From positions 28,024,199 to 28,088,198 of the forward strand of contig CM046864.1 in assembly GCA_025617745.1 (NCBI GenBank): a DNA stretch of 64,000 bases, given 5' to 3'. Source of the stretch: Heliocidaris erythrogramma. Taxonomy: Eukaryota > Echinodermata > Echinoidea > Camarodonta > Echinometridae. Below, one piece after another: positions 33,183 through 42,749 of the stretch. Position numbers and translations under genes: made by a program. A model generated the notes under the pieces. It had not been told where the DNA came from. It ran no database searches and worked only from the letters and a program-made list of their open reading frames with translations. Position 1 is the stretch's first letter. Every line of letters starts with the position of its first letter.

Positions 33183-33545
33183 GCTACATCATTTTAACAA
33201 CAGGTCCCCTTTGCTTTCACAGGTCACCCACCCTTGAGCTTGGGGCTCATCACTCTCCTTGGATCTCCACGCCTTTGTATTTGTTTTAATCCCCCTCCAC
33301 ACCCACTTGACTCATGGTTTTTGACTCCCCACACTCCCCTTTTGTTCCCATTGTTTTGTGTCCACAGCTCCTCCCTTACAGTTCCTGTTACATGTACTTT
33401 GTTTGTGTCTGTAGTCTATGTATATGCTTGTCTTGCTTTTTATGTTTGTCTTTTTGCTCTGACGAAGATTATGCTGGGATCGAAAGCTCAGGCCCCTTTT
33501 GACTCCATTTTACTCCATTGGCTCGCTTTTATTGGATAAGCAGTT
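33183..33545 (+). mobile_element. Penelope-like tail fragment in a Roco intron
   Basis: A pyrimidine-rich stretch with ctgacgaagattatgctggg followed by atcgaaagctcaggcc resembles the terminal motif of Penelope-like elements, also seen with other bases at 11530-11565. No coding part remains. A 26-base segment at 33184-33209 recurs exactly at 38216-38241. Confidence 0.5.
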
Positions 33546-33654
33546 TTCAGCAGCTTGTTTTCGATATTCTTTATAACTACATACAAAATAATTCCGCAAA
33601 AGACGCCTGCCTTTCAATGTCTTAATGCAAGTTTGACATGTTCGATGGGTTTAC

Positions 33655-33790
33655 CTGGAAGGAAGCCTCTGAAGTCTACATAAAAGTCACGGGAAGATTT
33701 GATTTGTTTCATGTCCTCTTCCGAGCATCGTGAGGTTATCATAGAAGGGACATAGTAGCACTTCCCGACATCCGCAGTTTCGCCCTGGAT
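33655..33790 (-). CDS. Roco gene exon 8, COR domain
   Basis: Acceptor ctctccaccatag, then IQGETADVGKCYYVPSMI and DFYVDFRGFLP, then a donor (gtaaac) after the first base of a Gly/Asp codon (phase 1), which is completed in exon 9. The YYVPS and FRGFLP elements are typical of COR C-terminal segments. Confidence 0.9.
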
Positions 33791-33856
33791 CTATGGTGGA
33801 GAGGGCAAGTCCAAACAAGCAGTAGCCGTATAAACAAAATCAAAGAATGTACACGG

Positions 33857-34135
33857 CTAGGCAGGCTGGGGGTAATGGGGCAAATGAATGTTCAAATCTT
33901 TCATTGATAATTTAGAGAGATATAATGTCATTGCTGCCTCGTTAGTACTTTGATCCAATTTAAAAGCCAAGAAATTTCTTCGCAAGTCAAGTTTTGCCAA
34001 AGTAGCGAGTGCTCGGTCATGTATATTTTCCATACTCATAGTGTCATCCTTTTGAATAACACTACGAGTCATCCTTTTGAATGGACCCTATACCATAATT
34101 TTATAACAAAATCAATTCAGGCAGATATGCAGTGA
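33857..34135. other. intronic open frames between Roco exons 8 and 7
   Basis: The minus-strand frame 33857-34072 (MENIHDRALATLAKLDLRRN) has no splice borders and no domain that I recognise. I treat it as intron. Confidence 0.4.
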
Positions 34136-34422
34136 CATTTATGTTTTGGGATATTTCAAAGGTGTGTACTTTTTTACACTGTCAGCATGTGTATACATTT
34201 CAAATAAAATTACAGATAAACCTGAAATAAATCTTGCCAAGTTACAACTAATAAAGTTCTTTAATCTAAGCTTTGGATAAATTCTGACAAGCTCTATGTC
34301 AATTTCCTTTTGGTGCTTATTTTAGTTCAAATATGCCGCACCAATAGGTTCAAAATTTGTTTTTACCTACTACAGCACAAAATAAAGGATTAGAAATATA
34401 AAGAATTTTATATATGGCTTAC

Positions 34423-34614
34423 TGGTAAAGGCTGTACTCTGGAGCGACTATTGATCGGCTTTGTGGGAGCCTCACAGATGAGGTCAAACTTATCCATAAG
34501 CTCCACCAGAGTTTCCTTCTGGTCTAGGAATCCCTTCCACACGTCTTGAATCAACTTATCCTCGAGGATGCCATCCTTCTCCAGGGTGGACCAAGCATCA
34601 CTGACAATTCTCTT
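34423..34614 (-). CDS. Roco gene exon 7, COR domain
   Basis: Acceptor ttttacgacatag, then KRIVSDAWSTLEKDGILE, LIQDVWKGF and LVELMDKFDLICEAP, then the donor gtaagc. The order W-x-x-L...G-I-L...L-I-x-x-V-W...L-M-x-K-F-D-L-I-C is the winged-helix-like part of COR. Phase 0 at both ends. Confidence 0.92.
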
Positions 34615-35293
34615 CTATGTCGTAAAATAAATCAAGGGCACACATATAAAAATGTAACATCTAGCATCTTATTTCCATTTAAGCTATTGCACAAAGTAAT
34701 GGCGATAGTCATAGCTTATTCTACTTTAGGACAATTACAATTATTCCTGATATTCCTTCTACATGTTCTAAGTTTTAGAATACGCTTTATATATTTACTG
34801 TTGATATGATACCATTTTGTGATTTTTTTTTTGTCATCTAGGAAGTTTGAAAATTGATGCATTAAAATTTCCTAATCTACCCTGCCGATTTTCAAATGAA
34901 TATCAGTCAATCAGATACACTTCCGGTTGTCACAATAAGACCAATATTAAGAAGATCAATGGATCATATGTATTCCGTTCAAACAATATTTGCTCAGTTT
35001 GTGGATTCTTTTCATTGTAAATACTTGAACTCGCTTCTCGAAACGTCTACAATCAAAGAGCTGTTTAAACGCTTGCAAGTAAATGGCTCTCTTACCAAAG
35101 GATATAATTTCATTACAACTCTTCTTCCTGTAAGAATCTCACTAGAATGAAAAGCCAAAAAGTTTGTTTTGTTTATTTAGATATACATGTATTGCCTTTG
35201 TTATTGATATGCTAATTTCTTCGCTGATGACTTTTATATTATTACCATTATCACTATCAAATTAATTGACTTCAATGAGAATGCCGTTCTCAC

Positions 35294-35500
35294 CCTCTTG
35301 GCGAGCTCTGGGACAGATATGACCTGCTTAAAGACATCGATTAGCCATTGAGGATTCAGGATAACAGTTTCTTGCAGAAGAGACTTGTGGTCTTCAATAC
35401 CTCCATAATAAACTATGTATCCAAGGTCATGGTAGAAAGTCAACATCGTGAGCAGTTCCGTCTCTGAATTGATTTTCGTTGAACGTACACGCTCCCTGAC
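35294..35500 (-). CDS. Roco gene exon 6, COR domain core
   Basis: Acceptor aacattacaatag, 69 codons and donor gtgaga. Residues LLTMLTFYHDLGYIVYYGG and NPQWLIDVFKQVIS are the best-conserved COR signature (helical segment, then hydrophobic strand, then Pro-Gln-Trp-Leu). Phase 0 at both ends. Confidence 0.95.
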
Positions 35501-35793
35501 CTATTGTAATGTTAGTTATTCTTAAGCTAATATGAAAAGAGATCTCGCAGTTTTAACCATGATGTAATAAGCAATAGCGGTTGACACAGCTACTTTAGAA
35601 AGGAAGATATAATTGCATATCGGTCATTGAATGAAAAGGAAAATTAACAAAAATCATTGAGATAAACATTCTTGTAATTTCCAACAGAAAAGAAGAAATT
35701 TATTTGTGTACTTAACAGATACTTATGGCCTTCGTGTAAAGTTGTAGTGTATCCTTTATTATAGGCAAGTAAATGATAACAGTGACACTATAC

Positions 35794-36983
35794 AGGGCTT
35801 TTGCTAAACAGTCGGGTAACGTCGCGTCGCGTTGGTAGAAATTTTCCGAACATTTTTCAGGAATTTTATGTATGGTATCTTTTTTTTAGGAGCAAAAAAA
35901 AAAAAAAAAAAAAAAAGAAAAGGAGATGGGAAAAAAAGGTGGCCTGATGGCAGCATGAATTAATTATTTGATTTCTTATGCCATGAATAAATCGATTGTT
36001 GGATTAATTAATTATTCAATTAATCACTGTTTTATTGAACTTTGGATTGAAAACACAGAGATGTTTAATAATTTTAATAATTTTAGCTGTGTTTACGTTT
36101 TCCGGATTTTCTGGAATGGCCTGAGCTGCGGATGGCCTAGCCTAGGTTGCAGGCACAAACCCTGGTCAGTCGTAAAAGAGTGCCTGCACTGTAAGACTAC
36201 TATAGCTACTCCTTCCGACCAGAAGGTAGCTGAATTAGGCTTCTGTCAAGACACAATGATTTTCTGATAAAGTGTCAAATTAGGGTCTGTGCTTGCAGAC
36301 TAGGCCTAGCCTGCCTATACACGTACGGTACGTGTAGGCTAGTCATGCTCTGGTCTACGCTGCATATCTTTTCATGCGTAAAGTGCTTTGCACTGTGTCA
36401 CGATCATCGTCACCATCATCATCAGACATCATCCGTGAAAGTACAGGCCACCGGGATGGTGTATCATCGTACGATGGCTTCAAGTTCAAGCTCAGCCTCA
36501 GGGTCAGGGGAAGATGGTGACAGGTAAGCATTATATTAGTCTGTTAGTAGCTTCAATTAATTTAATCTAGTTTTGTTACCTTTACTTACGTCTACTGACT
36601 ACCATCGATCGACATCTTCAAGACACGAGTCAAAGATGTCGGCATACATTAACCCAAAATATGAGAACAATTTGTATATAGTGTAGATGCGTTCGTTTTG
36701 GGAATTATTATTTTTTTAAAATAAGTTTTCGAGCAACACGTTTGATCGGCTTTTGCTAAACATTCTTCCATCCTTCCTACCCTTCTATTCTCTCTTTATA
36801 GTTCATGTTTTTCTTTGCATTATCCTTCTATTGTTTTCTTTATTCCTTTGTTTGTCGTTTTTAGCCTGAAAACGGGAATCATACTGAGATGGACTCTTTT
36901 TCAATTTGTCCCCTTCCTGAAAAATGTTCGAAAATTTCTACCAACACGACGCGACGTTACCCCGACTGTTTAGCAAAAACCCT
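35794..36983. mobile_element. 1.19 kb TIR element with an exon-like ORF
   Basis: Terminal inverted repeats of about 75 bases begin agggcttttgctaaacagtc at the left, with the reverse complement at the right. The 4-base sequence ATAC stands at 35790-35793 and 36984-36987 as a probable target duplication. It lies in the intron between Roco exons 5 and 6. The interior has a long A-run (35898-35918), a palindrome around tacacgtacggtacgtgtag and an exon-like segment at 36456-36523. No transposase is seen. Confidence 0.8.
36456..36523 (+). CDS. exon-like ORF with splice donor inside the TIR element
   Basis: An ATG in a fair context (accgggatgg) opens MVYHRTMASSSSSASGSG and then EDGD, ending at gacag followed by gtaagc, a consensus donor. 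Read past the donor, the frame stops at once. The Ser/Gly-rich low-complexity N-terminus resembles a first coding exon. No partner exon is identified, so it could be a captured host exon, the first exon of an autonomous relative's gene, or chance. Confidence 0.35.
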
Positions 36984-37075
36984 ATACAGAGCCACAGTCG
37001 AGTAACGTACTTAAAACAATTAAGAAATGTCTACAACATTTTTAACATGTGGATAAAAGTACATTATGTTTTTAC

Positions 37076-37210
37076 CTGGTCTAATGACTCATAGTTAGTT
37101 TCGTTTCCCGCAAGGTTCTGTTCAAATTCGAGCCATCTGAGTGGAATCTCCTCTTTCATGTATGGCTCCTCCAGCGCTACTTCTTCTATGCGTTCCCTCA
37201 GTGCAACCAG
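37076..37210 (-). CDS. Roco gene exon 5, Roc-COR junction
   Basis: Acceptor ccattcgtttctag, 45 codons and donor gtaaaa. Residues LVALRERIEEVALEEPYM and then IPLRWLEFEQNL are the conserved start of COR. Phase 0 at both ends. Confidence 0.94.
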
Positions 37211-37818
37211 CTAGAAACGAATGGAAACAGTAAAAAAGAGAACCCGCTATTTGCTAAGCATTCGACCATTGTTGTTTCTTTCTTCTTTTAGGATAGAGCA
37301 GATTATAACTAACAGATTGCACATCTCCATTTCTCGTTTCGCAATGAAATTCACCGCACATTAACTCATGCAGGGAAATGGCAAATGCCAATGAAACAGC
37401 AAACAGCATTGTGCCAATTCATTTCATATTTCCGTATTAAAGATATGGTGTGTGTGTGTGTGTTGATCTCTCGTTTACAGAAAAAGAAGTAGAACGCCAA
37501 ATCTTGTTTGTGTGCTTGTTGGTTGTTGGTTGTTGTTATTTATTTATTTATTTTTTTAAATATTTATTCATACATTAAACATGGTAATAAAAAAATATAT
37601 GCATGGAAAAAGACCTCTTGTATCAATCAGGCATGACTATTTTATACGTCTATGGGAATCTTCCTTCAACATCACTATACCGGCACTATACGCAGTGACA
37701 TGAAAGACATGATTCTCCACTCTGAATGAAAGCATGATGCGAGCCTGAATTTAAGAGTTAAAAAAAATAATAATACTAAAAATCCATCGAGGATTTTATC
37801 GAAGCGTCATTACTACAC

Positions 37819-37932
37819 CTCTTCGTCGTCATGGCCAAGGCTGTTTTCTATTGCATAGTACTTGGGTTCCACGTGGCACTGAAATGGCGTTTTCATTATA
37901 GATTCGCTGATTCTCCCAAATGCAGAGTTGAT
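37819..37932 (-). CDS. Roco gene exon 4, end of the Roc domain
   Basis: Acceptor tttctttattctag, then INSAFGRISESIM, PKYYAIENSLG and DDEE, then donor gtgtag (a weak form). The PKYYAIEN block is the G5-like strand of Roc GTPases. Phase 0 at both ends. Confidence 0.92.
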
Positions 37933-38215
37933 CTAGAATAAAGAAATAGACCGTAGATTCTATACAAGGAGGCCATTCCAGGGATAATAAATGTACTGTT
38001 TTGTGCATCTTCTAGTAATATATTTTATCATTTGAAAAAGTGTATGCATTTCAAGTCACAGTTCGATCTATATTACCACAGTTACTGTACTGCAACAGAA
38101 ATCGTTTTCTTTTTGTAAATATCTATTTTGCTCGCTATTCTCATGAATTGTATAATTCATAGAATTATGGATCCAATGATAATGCAACATTACTAGGGTG
38201 ATATCACATGGTTTG

Positions 38216-38241
38216 CTACATCATTTTAACAACAGGTCCCC
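38216..38241 (+). repeat. 26-base segment shared with 33184-33209
   Basis: The sequence from ctacatcattttaacaacag to the C-run is identical to 33184-33209 in another intron of the same gene. Its origin is unknown; a shared short repeat is most likely. Confidence 0.6.
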
Positions 38242-38457
38242 GTCTAATAAGCAGTTGCGATTGATAAAGATTGATCGCAACGATGTTTTAACGATTGATA
38301 AAGTGTAAGTAACGCGACAGTCGTCCCTATATAATGTCTTTGATTTTAGTCTAAGAGGAAAAAAGTCACAATGTTAATGTGCAATAATGCTATAAGTTTT
38401 GTTTAAAAACGAAAAGATTTAATATAAATAAAAGCTTTGATTTTGAAAGATTAATCT

Positions 38458-38791
38458 AGTAGCGAAGGTTTGAGTAGATGAGGCTCAAGCCTCATCTACT
38501 CAAACCTTCGCTACTCAATCCATCGCTACTCATCCATCGATCATCAGCCAAGTCTTCTCATCTCATCTGGTTTACAGATCATCCATCACCCTTCACCTAT
38601 CCATATACCTGGTGAACCAGTAAACCTTCCTATTGGTTTACAGTCCTTTTCAGGACTTCACCCATTGTCAGGAAAGAATATTTCTTCTTTTCTCTCTTGT
38701 CATCCTTTCTCGTCTATCCATTTCTAATTTCTTATTTTCCCTTTCCTCCTACCAACACACATGGTGAACCGTAAACCTTCTCCACGTTACA
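38458..38791. mobile_element. hairpin-family repeat next to Roco exon 3
   Basis: It begins with a perfect palindrome (28-base arms, 2-base centre, 38458-38515). Blocks shared with the 31718-32193 hairpin follow (ggtttacagtccttttcagg, ggtgaaccgtaaaccttctc) and it ends about four bases from the donor of Roco exon 3. Confidence 0.75.
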
Positions 38792-38795
38792 TTAC

Positions 38796-38948
38796 CATTG
38801 TTCTTCTTTTGTCTCCTTTCAAGTCTTCACGATGTGTTCCAACAATGAAAATTGGCGGAGATATGTTGTCAGGTTTAGAAGAGTTCTTTTCTTTTGTTGC
38901 TGGTGGTGCAGCATGTGCGTAGATGGAACGAAGCCAAAACATAATGAA
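38796..38948 (-). CDS. Roco gene exon 3, Roc GTPase domain with G4 motif
   Basis: After an acceptor ending in ctagag, 51 codons read FIMFWLRSIYAHAAPPA, then PPIFIVGTHREDLKG and DKRRTM, and end at the donor gtaatg. FWLRSIYAHA and the VGTH(R)ED guanine-recognition loop are diagnostic of Roc domains. Phase 0 at both ends fits exon 2 (63769-63870) and exon 4. Confidence 0.94.
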
Positions 38949-39036
38949 CTCTAGACAGGTCAGTTCTGATTTCGTGTGTCTTCTTGCCTACGTTTTAATA
39001 GTAACGTTATATATATTGGGTGATCATTACGTGACT

Positions 39037-39330
39037 CTATAAATACCTAGACCAACACTTGGTATAAAATATAAAATGCTTCACCTTTAACATGTACAGG
39101 TTTATAACAACATACTTACTGTATATTTGCAGGGACTGCGATATCTTGCCATGACCGAGGGGACGCGACATTGAGGTCGCATATAGTGGCCGGGCGGGAA
39201 ATGGGCCCATCCCACCTCCCCCTTGCCCATAGGCAATAGGAGGCTTTTCCATTTTTAAGTCTATAAACTTTGTGTTATAGTTACGCCACTGGGTGAGGTC
39301 GCGTTGGAACCGAGCGATAAGAATGGGCAT
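39037..39330. other. repeat-like intron sequence
   Basis: A G-rich stretch ending gttacgccactgggtgaggt occurs within a minus-strand frame. It reads like a decayed mobile-element end. No gene is supported. Confidence 0.35.
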
Positions 39331-39649
39331 TTTGTAGCTTCAAACTGTGCATGTTAGAACATTAATAGGTTTCATAATTAAACTTATCTAAGTGTCAATC
39401 CTGTTTTTTCTTGATGGGGTTATGCAGCATGAGATTATCATTCAGAGGAGATCTGAGCGATGATTTCAAAATTGGCCGACGTCTCCCCTTACCAACAATA
39501 CTACATAAAAAACTTTGGAATTTTGAAATGAATCAGATTTTGAATTATTAGTGCACGACTCTTAGTCACAATTTCAAGGGATACTTACAATTGTCTATAG
39601 AATCTGATTTTTAAAATAACATATATCTCTTATTAAACAACATAAAAAT

Positions 39650-40435
39650 ATAATGTAAGTCGGATGACGTGTATCAATTTCAAGTTACCCGTTCGACTAA
39701 AATAAAATCCCAGTTGTCAAAAGTCATGGTTACGGTCCGAAAGGGCCGTCGCTATGGTAACGCCCTAAAAATGTCAGAAAAAACATATTTCTGAAATAAA
39801 AAAGCATAAAACATAATAGAAGTGTTTAAAATATCTATGTCATGCCAACAGTTTGACTTCCATCAAAATCTTGGTCATGCAAAGTCATATTTGTGCCACA
39901 CCATGGTACGACATGGTAGAAATTGGTATTTTAAGAAAAAATGTAGAATATCTGTATAAAAAAAAAACATATAGAAATGTCTAAGTACACATACTTTCCA
40001 CTTCTTTGGTTTTTTCAGTCTAGATGTAGATTTTGTGGTAATAGGACAGTTGCTATGGCAACAAAATGATGCAAAAGTTAAAGTAGGTATGCGCGGCTTA
40101 TGAAATCAATTGAAGTGCATTGGTTAATATACCTAAAATCTACCCCTGCCCTTGGAAACATTTTCTTCTCTCACTCTGTTCTTTCTTGTTACCCAGATGT
40201 CTCGGCCATAAATTTCATTATCTTCCTATTTGCCATAAAATAAGGGTGGTGGATGAACGTGCCAGAGACGTTGCCACGGTAACAAATTAATTCCATAAAG
40301 TAAAATATTGGTGAATAAACAATGTAAAGGCATAAAGTTAATATCTCTTCCAGCTAAAAGTTAGGCTGCAATTAACATCTGAATTATCCCACGTCATGGC
40401 TATGCTCAAAAATGGTCGTTGCCATGGTAACGTCT
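39650..40435 (-). repeat. X-box-bearing repeat, copy A
   Basis: This is the inverted homologue of 62925-63700 (shared words include gatttcataagccgcgcatac in part, and cgtctctggcac against cgtctctagtac). It contains four palindromic motifs of the type GTTGCCATGGYAAC: 39748-39761, 40049-40062, 40270-40283 and 40418-40431. No coding frame. Confidence 0.8.
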
Positions 40436-40439
40436 GAAT

Positions 40440-40812
40440 ATTCAGAACATTATGTATTTGTAATGGAACAATCAATCAAGTCGGGTAGAACTCCCGAGAT
40501 CCACCGATAAATTCTTTCCGGCAACCTTTGCCATTCATGAGGTCAGCGATGTATCGCCTCTCCTGGAAGACCAGTGTCCATCGTTAAAGAATCGACCTAT
40601 ATCCTCCTAGGTCTCCCTCTTCTTGCATCTCTATGAAGGAGTTCCCACAGGACTACTGAGTGTTGTGTCAGCTCTGGATGCCTTTGAGCGTGACCTAAAA
40701 GCTTCAATCTCCTCTGGGTTATTCTTGAGCTGACCTTTGGAAGGTTTCCGTACAGCTCCAAGTTCCCCCGTCTCGTTGCATACTGGTTGACGCTCAGAGC
40801 CATCCTTAGAGT
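40440..40812 (-). pseudogene. RTE/Nimb-like LINE, C-terminal fragment
   Basis: Residues RMALSVNQYATRRGNLELYG, RRLKLLGHAQRHPELTQH and VLWELLHRDARRGRPRR match the C-terminal end of LINEs related to RTE and Nimb families. It continues the reading that stops at 47232 after KKDSLTQMVDGCYTR. The two parts were separated by the CR1-like LINE insertion. Two stops follow GRPRRI. Confidence 0.82.
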
Positions 40813-41079
40813 GATACGCGGTTAGGCGGCCATGGGGAAAGTCAGGATTGCCTAGGCCCCATTCACTCGTACACAAAATATGTGCGTCGAACGCGTCCGT
40901 CGGATTAATGCGATTACATTTCGAATTGCACAAAGCCGACCGAATCTCGCACGAGAGCTCCAGCTCAGGCGGAGCGTGCATGTTGCACTGCGACCAGTCT
41001 GTCCGAAGTTTCCGCCCTGCGGGGCAACGGCATGATCAGGTAACGATCACGGTGCCCTCTCACGTCCACAACCTGCGTT
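40813..41079. other. GC-rich stretch between LINE parts
   Basis: About 265 bases of higher GC content lie between the RTE-like C-terminus and the A-rich tail of the CR1-like LINE. It may be a separate short retroposon. No coding frame is supported. Confidence 0.4.
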
Positions 41080-41735
41080 TTTTTTTATTTTTCTTTTTTT
41101 TATTCATTTATTTCTGATCTTTTGTCAGGGTAGCCCATTCACCATTAAGTAGTGGTCTTCCATGGGGCCCTGAATAATAATAAACATATTTACATCAAAA
41201 TGCATAACGTATATACATAATAGTTCAAAATAAAAATCCTCAGTAAAATTAGAGAGTGCAAACAAAGCAATAATAGACGTGGCGCAAACGAATACTCATT
41301 TGAAAAATAAACAAATATCAGTAAACTAGCTAAACTGTAATGTCAATATGAAAATATTGATTCAGTCGCAAATATGTGCACAAATCATACTAATATTACA
41401 GAATAAACGCTGAGTGTATGTTAGACTGAGTTATTCATAAATTACAACTTTGTTTAAACATCCTCTCAAATGAACTGACAGAGGAAGCTGTTCTCATCGA
41501 ATTATCGAGCTTATTCCATTCAAATATAGAAGATACAATTGGGCTACACTTATAGCAATCAGTGTGAAATCTGGGCACGCGTAAACATCCACTGTCTCTT
41601 TGTCTAGTATGATGCTCATGTACATCGTTAGGATTGATTAAGCCTACCTGAAGGTAAGAAGGTGCATCATCACGGGGAAGCATGTGGCGGTGCGATTTGG
41701 ATTGCTCCAGGAAATTTGTCAAATTTTTATGTTTT
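41080..41735 (-). pseudogene. CR1-like LINE (minus), C-terminal end and 3' tail
   Basis: Residues LTNFLEQSKSHRHMLPR, LRVPRFHTDCYKCSPIV and FEWNKLDNSMRTASSVSSF are the usual end of CR1/jockey-type ORF2. The 3' region has gggctaccctgacaaaagat followed by an A-rich tail ending at about 41080. It is the continuation of 46130-47232, cut by the plus-strand LINE. Confidence 0.85.
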
Positions 41736-41859
41736 CAGTGAGCAAATTGGAATTAAATTCATATCAGAAGTTTTAACTGGATGTCAGGAATCATACGGTG
41801 AACTTCATCTTTTAAAGTGGATCTAAACAAGCCGGGAAATAGTAACAATATTGAATTTG

Positions 41860-42699
41860 AAAATGAAGTGCAATAGATGTCCAGCAAATAAGGGAGCCCA
41901 TCGCTATGAGGACGGAGAGGCACTGTGTAATAAATGCTACACTGCAAAGCAGAGGAATGCGGCCTTGGAGAGTGGTGATATATCACTAGCTGATATCATG
42001 ACCAAGCTGGTCACCATGGGAACCGACCTGACCACAGTTAAAGGAGGGCAAGATGCTGTAGTTGAATCTGTATCTTTTCTCAGCAAAAAGTTTGACGAGA
42101 TGACAAAACGCCTGGACAATCTTCAAAATCGAAATGACAAAATTGAAAAAGAAAACAATGAGCTAAAGAATCGACTTTTGTCCCTCGAGTCAGAGGTCCG
42201 AAAATTGGAAGAGAACGGACGGAGACAGAACATAGAGATTGCAGGCGTACCTGAAGAGGTACAGCAAGAAAATATAACTGAAGTTGTTGTACAGGTTTTA
42301 AAGCGTATCGACTCAGAAGTCTCTGAGAGCGACATTGAAATCACTCACCGATTAGGACAGAGAGACCAAGGTGAAGGACAGCGTTCCCGTGGACCTCGTC
42401 CTATTCTGGTGCGATTTTCTACTCGCAAAGTGCGCGACAAGATCTTCAGCAACCGAAAACATCTGAAAGGAACAAAAGTGAGAGATCTCGGCCATGGTCT
42501 GAGGGGAGAGGGGTCCATCTTTCTTAATGAGAATCTTCTTTCCAGCACTAAGAAGCTACTACACCAAGCCAATATTCGCAGAAAGGAGAAGGGCTTTCGC
42601 TTCCTATGGACCAGTAATGGGCGGATCCTTGTCAAGAAATCTGAGGATTCACCAGCTCTCCTCATCTCTTCTGATGCTGACATCCAAAAAATTGTATAA
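41860..42699 (+). CDS. LINE ORF1 protein, zinc motif, coiled coil, RNA-binding part
   Basis: The 280-residue frame is intact; I chose the second ATG (MKCNRCPANKG). It begins with a CxxC...CxxC zinc-like motif (CNRC, LCNKC). A long coiled coil follows (about residues 60-125, heptads in SVSFLSKKFDEMTKRLDNLQ and ELKNRLLSLESEV). The C-terminal half resembles L1-ORF1-like RNA-binding domains (NIEIAGVPEE, DIEITHRLGQ, RPILVRFSTRKVRDKIF, GFRFLWTSNGRI). It would bind element RNA as the nucleoprotein component. ORF2 starts about 50 bases downstream. Confidence 0.88.
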   Translation, partial: KMKCNRCPANKGAHRYEDGEALCNKCYTAKQRNAALESGDISLADIMTKLVTMGTDLTTVKGGQDAVVESVSFLSKKFDEMTKRLDNLQNRNDKIEKENNELKNRLLSLESEVRKLEENGRRQNIEIAGVPEEVQQENITEVVVQVLKRIDSEVSESDIEITHRLGQRDQGEGQRSRGPRPILVRFSTRKVRDKIFSNRKHLKGTKVRDLGHGLRGEGSIFLNENLLSSTKKLLHQANIRRKEKGFRFLWTSNGRILVKKSEDSPALLISSDADIQKIV

Positions 42700-42749
42700 C
42701 TGATCTCGGGAAAAATAAGTAACCATAAAAATGAGTTATTGTTAATTCA

